From an uncultured Acidimicrobiaceae bacterium (GTDB lineage Bacteria; Actinomycetota; Acidimicrobiia; Acidimicrobiales; RAAP-2), in the NCBI GenBank assembly GCA_903894295.1, contig CAITPI010000052.1, positions 1 through 64,000 on the forward strand: 64,000 nucleotides of DNA, written 5' to 3'. Shown here piece after piece: positions 35,899 through 45,630 of this stretch (its first letter is position 1; each line of letters starts with the position of its first letter). The position numbers were made by a program, and so were the translations under genes. The notes below the pieces were generated by a model. The model did no database searches, was not told where the DNA came from, and saw only the letters and a program-made list of their open reading frames with translations.

Positions 35899-37016
35899 CA
35901 GTTCCCTTTCCGGGCGGTCTTGTCCATCAGGAGACGGAACTCGTCAAAAAGGTAGCGGGCGTCGTGCGGTCCGGGGCCTGCCTCCGGGTGGTACTGCACG
36001 GAAAACGCCGGCACCTCGGTGCTGGCCAGACCTTCGATGACGCCGTCGTTCAGGTTGATGTGGGTGATCTCGGTGGAGAGAAGCGAACCTTCGGCCACCG
36101 CATAGTTGTGGTTCTGCGACGTGATCTCCACCCGGCCGGTCGAGATCCGGCGGACCGGATGGTTGCCACCGTGATGGCCGAAGGGCAGTTTGTAGGTGGT
36201 GGCCCCGAGCGCCGTGGCCAGCAGCTGGTGGCCGAGACAGATTCCGAAGATCGGTACCGACGCGTTGTCGACCAGGTGTCGGATCTCGGCGACGATGTGG
36301 TCGAGGGCGGCGGGATCGCCCGGTCCGTTCGACAGGAAGATGCCGTCAGGCGCCCGGTCGAGGACCGATTCGGCCGGCGTGGTGGCCGGCACGATGGTCA
36401 CGGTGGCCAGCTCGCCGAGTTGGCGGACCATCGCCTCCTTGATGCCGAAGTCGTACGCCACCACCCGGTAGGGACCGTTGCCCCGGGTCACCTCGACCGG
36501 AGTGGTCACCCGGGACACCAGGTCACAGCCGTCGGTCGATGCCGCCGAGTGCGCAGCCTCCTTTAGTTGTTCAGGGTCGCCCGGCCCGAAGGCACACGGC
36601 ATCGATCCGTGGTCCCGCAGGTGGCGGGTCAGACGTCGGGTGTCCACACCGGTGAGACCCGGAATGCCGTGGCGGACGAGGAAGTCCTCGAGCGACTCCT
36701 CGGAACGCCACGAACTCGGACGATCGGCCAGATCCCGGACGATCACCCCGTCGCAGTGCGGCCGGGGCGCCTCGTCGTCGACGGCGTTGGTCCCGTAGTT
36801 TCCGATGTGGGGGTAGGTGAACGCGATCACCTGGCCGGCGTAGGAGGGGTCGGTGATGACCTCCTGATAGCCGGAGAGCACCGTGTTGAAGACCGCTTCA
36901 CCGGTGGTCACGCCACCGGGCACGTCGGCGCCGATGGCCTCACCTTCGAATACCGAGCCGTCGGCCAGGACCAGATGGGCCTCGGGCCGACGCTGACTTG
37001 TCCGGCGAGCGGTCAT
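35898..37016 (-). CDS. carA: Carbamoyl-phosphate synthase small (glutaminase) subunit
   Basis: Provides ammonia from glutamine to CarB. The 372-aa protein has the N-terminal CPSase small domain ([13 protein letters not shown]) and a class-I glutaminase domain with catalytic Cys in [11 protein letters not shown] and the His/Glu pair in [12 protein letters not shown]. The ATG overlaps the pyrC stop as ATGA. Confidence 0.98.
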
Positions 37017-38341
37017 CGTTGGGCCTCCCCATCCTTCACCACGGGCTCTCCGCGGAACACCGTGTGGCGAACCCGGCCCCGCAGGGTCCGTCCGGCATAC
37101 GGGGTATTTCGACTGAGACTGGCGAGATGGCGGGGCTCCACCACCCAGGTCGCCTGCGGGTCAAAGACACACAGGTTGGCCAAAGATCCGGCCGCCACCG
37201 GAGCGCCCTGGTTGCCACCGGAACCCGGATCCAGACCGGCAATGGCCGCCGGCTGCCAACTCATCAGGGCCAGGATCCGGGCCAACGGCAGGTCGAGTTC
37301 GCTCACGGCCAGGGCCAGCGACGTTTCCAGTCCGAGCATGCCCGGCGGGGCCTCGTCGAAGGGAAGATCCTTGCGCTCCGGAGCATGGGGTGCGTGGTCG
37401 GTGGCGATGGCATCGACCGTGCCGTCCGCCAGGCCCGCCTTTACGGCTTCCACGTCATGGAGGGGCCGCAGCGGGGGGTTGACCTTGAAGACCGGGTCGA
37501 AACCGGCGGCACAGCCGTCGGTCAGGGTGAAGTGGTGAGGCGCCACTTCGGCCGTCACCGGCAAGCCGTCGGCCCGGGCCCGTCGGACCAGATCCAGCGA
37601 CCGAGCCGTTGAAAGGTGGAGGAAGTGGAGGCGCGCTCCGGTGTCCCGGGCCAGGGCGATGTCCCTCGCCACCATGACCTCTTCCGCCGCGGCGGGCTGG
37701 CCGGACAGCCCCAGCCGGCTCGACCAGGCCCCTTCGTGCATCGCGCCGTTGCCCGACAAGGTGGCGTCCTCGCAGTGCTGGGCCAGGGTCACGCCGAGAC
37801 CCCGGGCATATTCGAGCGCCCGACGCATCAGACCGGCCGACTGCACGCCGCTTCCATCGTCGGTGAACAGCCGAACCCCAAGCGCGGCCAACTCGGCCAT
37901 GGGGGCCAGTTTCTCGCCGTGCCGGCCGACGGTGATGGCACCGGCCACCGCCACTTCACACAGGGCGTCGGTGGCCCGGCGCTGGACGTTGCGAACCGCT
38001 TCCGGCGAATCGAGTGGCGGTTCGGTGTTGGGCATGGCCACCACGGCGGTGACCCCTCCGAGGGCGGCCGCCCGGGAACCCGACTCGACGGTCTCTGACT
38101 CCTCGCGGCCCGGCTCCCGAAGGTGCACATGCAGGTCCACGAGGCCCGGTGCCACGACACATCCCTCGGCATCGAGGACCGTCGCCCCGGCCGGCACATG
38201 AAGGCCCTCGGCCACCTCCCGGATGGTTCCGTCCTGGATCAACACGTCGGCCCGCCGCTCACCCATCTGGTCGAGGACCGTGCCACCCCGGACGATCAAC
38301 GTCGAGGGGATCGGTGGCCGTTGGGTTTCCTGACTGCTCAT
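37013..38341 (-). CDS. pyrC: Dihydroorotase
   Basis: Cyclises carbamoyl aspartate. The 442-aa class-I amidohydrolase has the metal motif DLHVHLREPG, further ligand regions (AQHCEDA, EVAPHHFTL) and the catalytic Asp in IATDHAPHAPERK. It overlaps both neighbours by 4 nt (pyrB stop at its start, carA start at its end), so stoichiometric coupling is expected. Confidence 0.97.
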   Translation of the reverse strand: MSSQETQRPPIPSTLIVRGGTVLDQMGERRADVLIQDGTIREVAEGLHVPAGATVLDAEGCVVAPGLVDLHVHLREPGREESETVESGSRAAALGGVTAVVAMPNTEPPLDSPEAVRNVQRRATDALCEVAVAGAITVGRHGEKLAPMAELAALGVRLFTDDGSGVQSAGLMRRALEYARGLGVTLAQHCEDATLSGNGAMHEGAWSSRLGLSGQPAAAEEVMVARDIALARDTGARLHFLHLSTARSLDLVRRARADGLPVTAEVAPHHFTLTDGCAAGFDPVFKVNPPLRPLHDVEAVKAGLADGTVDAIATDHAPHAPERKDLPFDEAPPGMLGLETSLALAVSELDLPLARILALMSWQPAAIAGLDPGSGGNQGAPVAAGSLANLCVFDPQATWVVEPRHLASLSRNTPYAGRTLRGRVRHTVFRGEPVVKDGEAQR

Positions 38342-39429
38342 GCTTCCCCGCCTTGCTGGCCCATGGGTCCTCCGTCCCGGTCGATCGCTCCATCGTCTCC
38401 GGCCGCCGAAACATCCGGCTCGGCCCCTCTCGCGCCATCGTCGCCGTTGGTGCGCCCGGGAGTGTCCGGGCGGACCGGAGGCCGGCTGCCCTGTCCCAGC
38501 ATGAGGAACAGCACGGCCATCCTGACCGCAAGTCCGTTGCGGACCTGGGCCGTGATCAGGGCGCCGGGAAGGTCGGTCACGTCGGAAGCGATCTCCACGC
38601 CCCGCACCATGGGTCCGGGATGGAGGATCAGGGTGCCTTCCTTGAGCCGGGCCGCCCGGGAGGTGGTGAGACCGAAGCCCGAGGTGTACTCCCGCAGTGT
38701 CGGCACGAAGGCCCCGCTCCCCCGCTCGGCCTGCAGCCGGAGGAGCGACACGACGTCGACCCGTTCCAGCACGTCATCGAAGTCGTGGGTCACCTCGACC
38801 GGCCAGCCCTCGAGCGAGGGTGGCAGCAGGGTGGCTGGAGCCACCAGTGTCACCTTGGCGCCGAGCGCCGTGTAGCCGGCGATCTGGGAGCGGGCCACCC
38901 GGCTGTGGCGGATGTCCCCGACGATGGCGACCTTCAGGCCGTCGAAGCGTTCCATGGCCTTGGCGCCCCCGCCGAAGGCCTCGCGCACTGTGTAGAGGTC
39001 CAACAGGGCCTGGGTCGGATGCTGGTGCCAGCCGTCACCGGCGTTGATCACGCTGCAGTGCTCGACCCATTTGGTGATCTGGGCCGGCACGCCGGCGGAG
39101 GCATGGCGGACGATCACGGCATCGATACCGATGGCCTCGATGGTCTCGATGGTGTCCCGCAGGGATTCACCCTTCTTGATGGAAGACGATCCGGCGGCAA
39201 ACGAGAGCACGTCGGCCGACATCCGTTTGGCCGCCGTCTCGAACGACATCCGGGTCCGGGTGGAATCCTCGAGGAAGAGGGTGGCCACCGTGCGGCCCCT
39301 GAGGGAGGGGACCTTGGGGTTGGCCCGGCGTCCGACCTCGACAAAGGAATCGGACACCTCGAGGATCTCGGCGATGTCCGCCGCCGTCAGGTCCTCCATG
39401 CCCAGAAGGTGGGTTGGCCAGGCGCTCAC
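38338..39429 (-). CDS. pyrB: Aspartate carbamoyltransferase, with C-terminal extension
   Basis: Commits carbamoyl phosphate to pyrimidines. The carbamoyl-phosphate loop [13 protein letters not shown], the second-subunit loop KKGESLRDT and HPTQALLDL are intact, and the aspartate-loop region reads [10 protein letters not shown]. The normal chain ends near residue 312. A further 50 or so residues, rich in Gly, Asp and Pro, are probably disordered. No pyrI regulatory subunit is present. The ATG overlaps the pyrR stop. Confidence 0.96.
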   Translation of the reverse strand: MSAWPTHLLGMEDLTAADIAEILEVSDSFVEVGRRANPKVPSLRGRTVATLFLEDSTRTRMSFETAAKRMSADVLSFAAGSSSIKKGESLRDTIETIEAIGIDAVIVRHASAGVPAQITKWVEHCSVINAGDGWHQHPTQALLDLYTVREAFGGGAKAMERFDGLKVAIVGDIRHSRVARSQIAGYTALGAKVTLVAPATLLPPSLEGWPVEVTHDFDDVLERVDVVSLLRLQAERGSGAFVPTLREYTSGFGLTTSRAARLKEGTLILHPGPMVRGVEIASDVTDLPGALITAQVRNGLAVRMAVLFLMLGQGSRPPVRPDTPGRTNGDDGARGAEPDVSAAGDDGAIDRDGGPMGQQGGEA

Positions 39430-39995
39430 CGTTCAACCAACTCCCCGAGCGAGACCCCGTCTTCGGAAACGTCCACCATCTCGTCCCGGCTGGTCGGGAG
39501 GTTCTTGCCCACATAGTCGGGTCGGATCGGAAGTTCCCGGTGGCCGCGGTCGACCATCACGGCGAGTTGCACCGCCTGGGCACGCCCGTACTCGCCAAGC
39601 GCGTTGAGGGCGGCCCGGATGGTGCGCCCGGTGAACAGCACGTCATCCACGAGCACCACCGTGGTGCCGGTCAGGTCGAACGAGATGTCGGTCGTGGCTT
39701 CGGGAAGCACCGGTCGCAGTCCGATGTCATCGCGGTAGAACGCCACGTCGAGGGTGCCGACCGGAAGTTCGAGGCCTTCGGACTCGGCGAGGGTCAGGGC
39801 GATCCGTTCCGCCAGTGGGACGCCGCCGGTCTGCAACCCGACGAGGACCACGTCGTGGAGACCACGGTTACGTTCGGCAATCTCGTGGGCCATACGGACG
39901 ACGGCCCGGCGAACATCGTCGGCGGTCATCACCTGAACCCGGGGAACAAACAGGGCACGCCTCGGGCGCGCATGACTCCGTTCGCGTTCAGCCAC
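39426..39995 (-). CDS. pyrR: Bifunctional pyr operon regulator / uracil phosphoribosyltransferase
   Basis: RNA-binding regulator that senses UMP/UTP and retains a PRTase fold. The PRPP motif is [19 protein letters not shown]. The start is the GTG giving [11 protein letters not shown] (189 aa), because AGGAGG sits 4 nt before it; the ORF-track start nine codons upstream has no such site. It is the first gene of the pyr operon and follows a promoter and a PyrR-loop-like hairpin. Confidence 0.95.
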   Translation of the reverse strand: MAERERSHARPRRALFVPRVQVMTADDVRRAVVRMAHEIAERNRGLHDVVLVGLQTGGVPLAERIALTLAESEGLELPVGTLDVAFYRDDIGLRPVLPEATTDISFDLTGTTVVLVDDVLFTGRTIRAALNALGEYGRAQAVQLAVMVDRGHRELPIRPDYVGKNLPTSRDEMVDVSEDGVSLGELVER

Positions 39996-40011
39996 AGTTC
40001 CTCCTGTCCGT

Positions 40012-40029
40012 ACGGGCCTCACGGGACCC
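40012..40029 (-). promoter_or_regulatory. Candidate PyrR-binding RNA loop in the pyr leader
   Basis: The leader RNA reads GGGUCCCGUGAGGCCCGU. It contains UCCCGUGAGG, which fits the PyrR loop consensus UCCNGNGAGG, and it can close as a hairpin through flanking GGG/CCC. It lies about 10 nt before the AGGAGG of pyrR, a position suited to translational repression. No rho-independent terminator follows it. Confidence 0.6.
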
Positions 40030-40048
40030 GCTTCACGGTCAGAACCCG

Positions 40049-40076
40049 ACTATAACGCGGTGCCGCTCCCCGGCAA
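40049..40076 (-). promoter_or_regulatory. pyr operon promoter
   Basis: On the minus strand TTGCCG and TATAGT are separated by 16 bp. Transcription would start near 40042, giving a leader of about 45 nt before the pyrR GTG. It sits in the 111-bp gap between nusB and pyrR. Confidence 0.6.
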
Positions 40077-40106
40077 GCCCGAGCCGAGGAACGCTCCGGG
40101 CGTTGG

Positions 40107-40505
40107 TCATTCGGCCCGGATCTGCCGGGCCACGGTGGCCAACAATCCGTTCACAAACCGGCCCGAGTCATCGGTCGAATAGCCCGACGCCAGCTCCACC
40201 GCCTCGTTCAGGATGACCGCCGTCGGTACATCGTCACTCACCAGCAGTTCGGCCACCGCGAGGCGGAGGACGTTCCGGTCGACCACGGCCATCCGGTCGA
40301 GATCCCACCCAATGGCCGCCCCGGAGATCAGAGCGTCGATCTCGTCGTTTCGGTCCTCCACCGCCGCCAGGAGCACGAGGACGTAGGCGTCGGGCTTGAC
40401 CGCCAGGTCGGCGACCACTTCGGTGGGCGAACTGGCCTTGAGCTCCGCTTCATACAGCAGGCCGAGGGCCCGTTCGCGGGCGAAATGACGAGGGGAATCT
40501 TCCAT
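40107..40505 (-). CDS. nusB: Transcription antitermination factor NusB
   Basis: A small helical RNA-binding protein of the rRNA antitermination complex. From MEDSPRHFARERALGLLYEAEL it is 132 aa, normal for the family. The conserved C-terminal PTAVILNEAVELASGYSTDDSGRFVNGLL is complete. A clear ribosome binding site is missing, so one of the upstream GTG/TTG codons in the 149-aa ORF cannot be excluded. It lies 70 nt after efp. Confidence 0.94.
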   Translation of the reverse strand: MEDSPRHFARERALGLLYEAELKASSPTEVVADLAVKPDAYVLVLLAAVEDRNDEIDALISGAAIGWDLDRMAVVDRNVLRLAVAELLVSDDVPTAVILNEAVELASGYSTDDSGRFVNGLLATVARQIRAE

Positions 40506-40575
40506 GGGAGAGGGCGGGTGAACAGGGCCGGAGGGTCGGCGCACACCCGTGCGCAACCCGGCGTGGCCGGCCGGT

Positions 40576-41136
40576 TCAGGCTCGGGTCAGATACTCACCG
40601 GAACGGGTGTCGACCTTGATCTTCTCGCCCGGGCCCACGAAGAGGGGCACCTGGACAACCAGACCGGTCTCGAGCGTGGCGGGCTTGCGGGCCCCCGAGA
40701 CCCGGTCGCCCTGGAGTCCGGGTTCGGTCTCGGTCACCGTGAGCTCCACGGCGGCCGGGAGATCCACGCCGACGATCTCGGTTCCGAAGAACTGCAGGAC
40801 GGCGTCGTCCCCTTCCTTCAGGTAGTTCGGGGCATCGCCCAACTGGTCGGTGGGCACCTGCAACTGGTCGTAGGTGTTGGTGTCCATGAAGACGTAGTCG
40901 CCGGCGTCTCGGTAGAGGAACTGCATCTCCCGCTTGTCGATGATCGCCTGCTCCAGCTTCTCGTCGGCCCGATAGGTCCGCTCGATCACGGCGCCGGTGC
41001 GCTGGTTCTTGAGCTTGGTGCGCACGAAGGCACCACCCTTGCCCGGCTTCACGTGCTGGAACTCGACCACGGCGAACAGGCCTTCGGGCAGGTCGAGCGT
41101 CATGCCGTTGCGCAGGTCATTGGTGGAGACAGCCAT
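40576..41136 (-). CDS. efp: Elongation factor P
   Basis: Relieves ribosome stalling at polyproline. The 186-aa protein has three beta-barrel domains. The domain I loop HVKPGKGGAFV carries the tip Lys that is modified in some bacteria. No modification gene (epmA/B, earP, ymfI-like) is in the window. The ATG overlaps the pepQ stop by one base. Conserved position pepQ-efp-nusB. Confidence 0.97.
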   Translation of the reverse strand: MAVSTNDLRNGMTLDLPEGLFAVVEFQHVKPGKGGAFVRTKLKNQRTGAVIERTYRADEKLEQAIIDKREMQFLYRDAGDYVFMDTNTYDQLQVPTDQLGDAPNYLKEGDDAVLQFFGTEIVGVDLPAAVELTVTETEPGLQGDRVSGARKPATLETGLVVQVPLFVGPGEKIKVDTRSGEYLTRA

Positions 41137-42323
41137 CAGACGGTTACATCCTTCGGGAACTGGGTCAGTGAGCGTTGGCCGGAGTCGGTGACCACCAGGG
41201 TGTCCTCGACGCGGACTCCTCCGAGGCCCGGAAGATAGACGCCTGGCTCCACGGTGACAACGCAGCCGGGCTCCAAGATAGCAGTAGAGCCCGAAGAGAC
41301 CGGAGGGGCCTCATGGATGTCGAGGCCAACGCCGTGGCCGGTGCCGTGCTCGAAGTATCCGGCCCATCCGGCATCGGCAATGATGCTCCGGCACGCCTCG
41401 TCGACCCGGCCGGTCTCCACTCCGGGTGCCACGGTGTCCACCCCGGCCTGTTGGGCCCTCCCCACCACGGAAAAGACGCCGGCCATTTCGCCGTCGGGTT
41501 CCCCGCCGATCGAGAACGTCCTCGTCATGTCGGAGCGGTAACCGTCGTACTGGGCCCCGAAGTCCACCACCACCGAATCGCCCGGCCGGAAGCATCTCGC
41601 TCCCGGTTCGGCGTGCGGCTTGGCCGAGTTCTCTCCGCCGGCCACGATCGTCTCGAAGGCCCGGTCCTCGGCGCCACCCCGGCGCATGGCATGGTCGAGC
41701 TCGGCGGCGAACTCCGCCTCGCTCAGCTGTCGGCCCTTTTGACCCACCGCAGCGAGCAGGGGCAGGACCTCTTCGAGGGCACGGTCGGCAATCCGGGCGG
41801 CCTCGGCCATCCGGGCCAGTTCGGCCTCGTCCTTCACGACCCGCAAGCCCTCGACCAGACCCGACGTGGCCACGAGGGACACGTTCGCAAACAACTCCTG
41901 CCAACTCCGCTGCTCGGCCCACGTCACGACCCCGGCCTCCAGGCCCAACGTGGACACCGAGCCGCCGATGGCCTCCAGCAGGGCACTTCGCTGGTCCACA
42001 TGGCCACCGATGACGACGTCGACTTGGTCGGCCACCCCAGCCGAGGCCAACTGCTCGTTCGCCTGGGTGCGGTAGCGGCCGTCGGTGACCAGGACGCTAC
42101 GGTCGTCGGTGACCAGAAGGGCTGCGGCCGAACCGCTGAAGCCGGTGAGCCATCGGATGTTCACCAACGAGGTGACCAGAAGCGCGCCGAGACCCGCTTC
42201 CCCATCGGGATCGGTGGGCCCGGTGTCCTCGGCGATGGTGGCCGAAGGGAACAACGAACGAAGACGGGCCAGGCGCCCGGTCGCCCGCAGCGGAGGGAGT
42301 TGGGAGATCCCGGGGCTTGTCAC
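41136..42323 (-). CDS. pepQ: Xaa-Pro aminopeptidase/dipeptidase (M24 family)
   Basis: The 395-aa protein has an N-terminal creatinase-like domain (LLVTSLVNIRWLTGFSGS) and a pita-bread catalytic domain. Metal ligands are visible as VVVDFGAQYDGYRSDMTRT (two Asp), GTGHGVGLDIHE (His), VTVEPGVY (Glu) and GGVRVEDT (Glu). It would cleave X-Pro bonds in peptides. The GTG start overlaps the aroQ stop (GTGA). Confidence 0.92.
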   Translation of the reverse strand: MTSPGISQLPPLRATGRLARLRSLFPSATIAEDTGPTDPDGEAGLGALLVTSLVNIRWLTGFSGSAAALLVTDDRSVLVTDGRYRTQANEQLASAGVADQVDVVIGGHVDQRSALLEAIGGSVSTLGLEAGVVTWAEQRSWQELFANVSLVATSGLVEGLRVVKDEAELARMAEAARIADRALEEVLPLLAAVGQKGRQLSEAEFAAELDHAMRRGGAEDRAFETIVAGGENSAKPHAEPGARCFRPGDSVVVDFGAQYDGYRSDMTRTFSIGGEPDGEMAGVFSVVGRAQQAGVDTVAPGVETGRVDEACRSIIADAGWAGYFEHGTGHGVGLDIHEAPPVSSGSTAILEPGCVVTVEPGVYLPGLGGVRVEDTLVVTDSGQRSLTQFPKDVTV

Positions 42324-42784
42324 CGGGATTCCGACATCTTGCGGGCCACGGCCTCGATGGCCAACCCGTAGCCCAGTCCGCCGAAGCCGGCGATGACCCC
42401 GTCGGCGACCGGAGCGATCACCGAAGTATGCCGGAACGGCTCGCGGGCCGCCGGATTGGACAGGTGGATCTCGACCACCACGCCGTCGAAGGCGGCGAGT
42501 GCATCATGGAGCGCCCAGGAGTAGTGGGTCAGCGCTCCGGCGTTGATCACGACGGCCGCCGCATGGTTGCGGGCGGCCTGCACGGCTTCCACGAGCTCGC
42601 CTTCGAAGTTGGACTGGCGGTGCTCGAGGACAAACCCGTGTTCGTCGGCCGCCCGACGGGCCACGGCCACGTGGTCCTCCAGGGTGGCCCGGCCGTAGAT
42701 GTCCGGTTCCCGCTCACCGAGCAGGTTCAGGTTGGGGCCGGAAAGCAGCAACACGACGGGCGGGGTGTGGTTCGCGGAACTCAT
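42320..42784 (-). CDS. aroQ: 3-dehydroquinate dehydratase, type II
   Basis: Third shikimate step. The 154-aa protein has SGPNLNLLGEREPDIYG (catalytic Tyr), HRQSNFEGELVEA, NAGALTHYSWALHDAL and EIHLSNPAAREPFRHTS, all hallmarks of the small dodecameric type II enzyme. The ATG overlaps the aroB stop as ATGA. Confidence 0.97.
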   Translation of the reverse strand: MSSANHTPPVVLLLSGPNLNLLGEREPDIYGRATLEDHVAVARRAADEHGFVLEHRQSNFEGELVEAVQAARNHAAAVVINAGALTHYSWALHDALAAFDGVVVEIHLSNPAAREPFRHTSVIAPVADGVIAGFGGLGYGLAIEAVARKMSESR

Positions 42785-43878
42785 GAGTGTCCTCCCGGAC
42801 TTGCGCCTCCGCCCGGGCGTGAGGCGTCGGCCATGGCGCTCAGGGTAGCCAGCACCGCCATCTCGTCGACGCCTTTGACCACCTCCACGCCCGCCGGGCC
42901 GTCCAGGACAAAGGTCAGGTCGTGGTGCGCCTTCTTGTCGCGGGCCATGAAGCCCAGCAGTTCCCGGTGGTCGAGACCTTCCGGTAGGTCGGCCGAAAGG
43001 TCGAAGCCGCCAACCACCTGCCGGTGGACGTCGACCTGTTCGGAGGTGATCCGGCCGAGGTGTTCCGCCAGCATGGCGGCGTAGACCAGTCCGATGGCGA
43101 CGGCCTCGCCGTGGCGCAGGTCCACCGGATGGTCCGGAGCGAACGACGCCGCTTCGAGGGCGTGGGCCAGGGTGTGTCCGTAGTTGAGCAGCATGCGCCG
43201 GTCGCCTTCACGCTCGTCGGCGGCCACCACCGCGGCCTTGATGGCGACGCAGCTTGCCACCTGTTCCTCGATCGGCAGGTCCAGCAGGGAGACGTTCGGA
43301 GCACCGTTGTCGCCGAGCACCCCACCGAGAAAGGCGTACTTGGCCATCTCGCCCCGACCGCACGACCACTCCCGGGCCGGCAGTGTGGCAAGAACGTCGG
43401 TGTCGCACACCACCGCCGCCGGCTGCCAGAAGGCACCGACCAGGTTCTTGCCCTCGGGGATGTTCACACCGGTCTTGCCACCGATGGCCGCGTCCACCTG
43501 GGCCAACAACGAGGTGGCGACGTTGATGTAGGAGATCCCCCGCTGGTAGGTGGCCGCCGCAAAGCCGGCCAGGTCGGTGACCACGCCACCACCCACGGCC
43601 ACCACCAGGTCGGAACGACTCAGTCCGGCCCGGGCGAAGGCGCGACAGAGTTCTTCGACGGTGCCGAGCGACTTGGCCGACTCGCCGTCGGGCACCAGGT
43701 GCACCGACTGCTCGAGCCCGGTTTCGACGGTGACGGGAATCCCCGGCTGGGTGACGACCGCGACCCGACGGGCGTCCGGCCGACACCGGGCGACAAGGTC
43801 GGCCAACGATTGCCGGGCGCCCGGGCCGACGACGACGTCATAGGAGCGATCACCAAGGGCGACAGGGACGGTTCTCAT
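42781..43878 (-). CDS. aroB: 3-dehydroquinate synthase
   Basis: NAD-dependent second shikimate step. The 365-aa protein has the NAD-contact motif VAVGGGVVTDLAGFAAATYQRG and active-site IGGKTGVNIPEGKNLVGAFWQP. Zinc ligands are at the Glu of GEMAKY, LNYGHTLAHALE and the His of RHGEAVAIG. It starts 16 nt after the aroK stop. Confidence 0.97.
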   Translation of the reverse strand: MRTVPVALGDRSYDVVVGPGARQSLADLVARCRPDARRVAVVTQPGIPVTVETGLEQSVHLVPDGESAKSLGTVEELCRAFARAGLSRSDLVVAVGGGVVTDLAGFAAATYQRGISYINVATSLLAQVDAAIGGKTGVNIPEGKNLVGAFWQPAAVVCDTDVLATLPAREWSCGRGEMAKYAFLGGVLGDNGAPNVSLLDLPIEEQVASCVAIKAAVVAADEREGDRRMLLNYGHTLAHALEAASFAPDHPVDLRHGEAVAIGLVYAAMLAEHLGRITSEQVDVHRQVVGGFDLSADLPEGLDHRELLGFMARDKKAHHDLTFVLDGPAGVEVVKGVDEMAVLATLSAMADASRPGGGASPGGHS

Positions 43879-43894
43879 GGGGCCACCGGCTTCA

Positions 43895-44425
43895 TCATGA
43901 CACCGAACCGGCGGGATTGGACGAGGCCAGGGCGACGAGGCGGTCCACCACCGCGGCCGAGGACAGGTGGTCTACCTCGATGACCGAGGAGGCCACTTCG
44001 CGGTAGAGCGGCTCCCGTTCGGCCATCAGTTTTTCGAGGACACCAACCGGATCGTCGGCGAGGAGGGGGCGACCGCTCCCCTGGCCCACCCGTCGTGCGA
44101 GGGTGGCCAGTCCGGCCTTCAACCAGACGACGCCGGACTCCTTTGCCAGCAGGGAACGGTTGCCGGCATCAACCACCACGCCACCCCCGGTGGCGATGAT
44201 CATGGGCTCCTCCCGGGCCAGGGTGGCCGCCAGGGCGTCGGACTCCCGCCGCCGGAACGAAGTTTCGCCTTCGGTGGCAAAGATCTCCGCCACCCTCAGG
44301 CGGGCGCCCTCTTCCACGACCCGGTCGAGATCGACAAAGGTGTGGCCGGTGACCTTGGCCACCTTGCGCCCGCCGGTGGTCTTGCCCGCCCCCATCAAGC
44401 CGACCAGGATCAGCCGGTCAGCCAC
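43895..44425 (-). CDS. aroK: Shikimate kinase
   Basis: Phosphorylates shikimate. P-loop LVGLMGAGKTTGGRKVA, the shikimate-binding FVDLDRVVEE and the GGGVVVDAGNRSLL segment are present. I place the start at the GTG (VADRLILVGL, 176 aa), overlapping the aroC end by 8 nt, as family length suggests. ATG codons 11 and 27 codons upstream lie inside aroC and are less likely. Confidence 0.93.
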   Translation of the reverse strand: MADRLILVGLMGAGKTTGGRKVAKVTGHTFVDLDRVVEEGARLRVAEIFATEGETSFRRRESDALAATLAREEPMIIATGGGVVVDAGNRSLLAKESGVVWLKAGLATLARRVGQGSGRPLLADDPVGVLEKLMAEREPLYREVASSVIEVDHLSSAAVVDRLVALASSNPAGSVS

Positions 44426-45617
44426 GGCCGGCGGCCGATGGCGTCGAACCGAGGGCATCGAGGTAGCTGCGGTGGTTGCGGGTGAACTCGGCCACCGAGT
44501 CTCCACCGAACTTGCGCAGCGCTTCGTCGGCCAGCACGAGGGAGGTCATGGTCTCGGCCACCACTCCCATGGCCGGAACGGCCGTCACATCGGTCCGCTC
44601 CTTGAAGGACACCGTCGACTCCTTGGTCACGACATCGACCGTACCGAGGCTCGGCCGGTTCAAGGTGGCCAGCGGCTTCATGGACGCCCGGGCCACGATC
44701 GGCGCACCGGTGGACATGCCACCCTCGATACCACCGGCCCGGTGCGTGTCGCGGGCGTATCCTCCGCTGCGTTCCCCTCCCTCGGCCGCATCGGCCAGGC
44801 GGATGGCGTCGTGGGCTTCGGAGCCTCTCAGGCCGGCCACTTGGGACCCTTCGCCGATCTCCACCGCCTTGATGGCCTGGATGCTCATCAGGGCCTGGGC
44901 GAGACGGGCATCAAGCCGCCGGTCCCAGTGCACGTGGCTCCCGAGACCCACCGGGACACCATGGGCCACCACCTCGGCCACTCCGCCCAGCGAATCGCCT
45001 TCCTTGGCCGCCGCCTTGATGGCGGCCACCATGCGCGCTTCGGCCTCGGCATCGGCGCAGCGAACCTGGGAGGCATCGATGCGCTCCAGATCGGCCAGGG
45101 TGGGCACGAAACCCGGTTCGCTCCGTTCGGCCCCGAGCTGGACCACGTGGCTCACCACGTCAACACCGATCTCCCGCAGGAGCGCCTTGGCCAGGGTTCC
45201 GGCCGCCACCCGGGCGGCGGTCTCGCGGGCCGAGGCCCGCTCCAGGACGTCCCGGGCATCTTCGAGTCCGTACTTCAACATGCCGGCCAAATCGGCATGA
45301 CCGGGCCGGGGTTGGGTGAGCACCTTGGACGGAAGGCCCGGGGCCGGAGACATCTCTTCTTCCCACTTGGGCCACTCGGTGTTCAGGATCTCGATGGCCA
45401 CCGGTGAACCCAGGGTCCGACCGTGTCGGACGCCCGCCACCAGGGAGACTTCGTCCACCTCGAAACGCATCCGGGGACCGCGTCCGAAGCCCAGCCGGCG
45501 TCGGGCCAACCCCGCCTGGACGTCTTCGGCCAGGATGGCCAACCCGGCCGGCAGGCCCTCGACGATCACCACCAAGGCCCGTCCGTGGGACTCTCCGGCG
45601 GTCAGATAGCGCAGCAT
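44418..45617 (-). CDS. aroC: Chorismate synthase
   Basis: Last shikimate-pathway enzyme, an FMN-dependent EPSP lyase. Chorismate also feeds the menaquinone genes at the right end of the window. The 399-aa protein has MLRYLTAGESHG, the RRLGFGRGPRM segment, SSIEGG-like GGIEGGMSTG and the terminal FGGDSVAEFTRN. The ATG follows a TAGATT box by 7 nt. Confidence 0.97.
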   Translation of the reverse strand: MLRYLTAGESHGRALVVIVEGLPAGLAILAEDVQAGLARRRLGFGRGPRMRFEVDEVSLVAGVRHGRTLGSPVAIEILNTEWPKWEEEMSPAPGLPSKVLTQPRPGHADLAGMLKYGLEDARDVLERASARETAARVAAGTLAKALLREIGVDVVSHVVQLGAERSEPGFVPTLADLERIDASQVRCADAEAEARMVAAIKAAAKEGDSLGGVAEVVAHGVPVGLGSHVHWDRRLDARLAQALMSIQAIKAVEIGEGSQVAGLRGSEAHDAIRLADAAEGGERSGGYARDTHRAGGIEGGMSTGAPIVARASMKPLATLNRPSLGTVDVVTKESTVSFKERTDVTAVPAMGVVAETMTSLVLADEALRKFGGDSVAEFTRNHRSYLDALGSTPSAAGRG

Positions 45618-45624
45618 GTACCCA

Positions 45625-45630
45625 AATCTA
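45625..45630 (-). promoter_or_regulatory. -10 box of a predicted leaderless promoter (aroC)
   Basis: TAGATT on the minus strand ends 7 nt before the aroC ATG. An AGGGG-CAA-CCCCT hairpin lies in the expected -35/-10 spacer and might be an operator or a weak terminator of the preceding gene. Confidence 0.5.
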
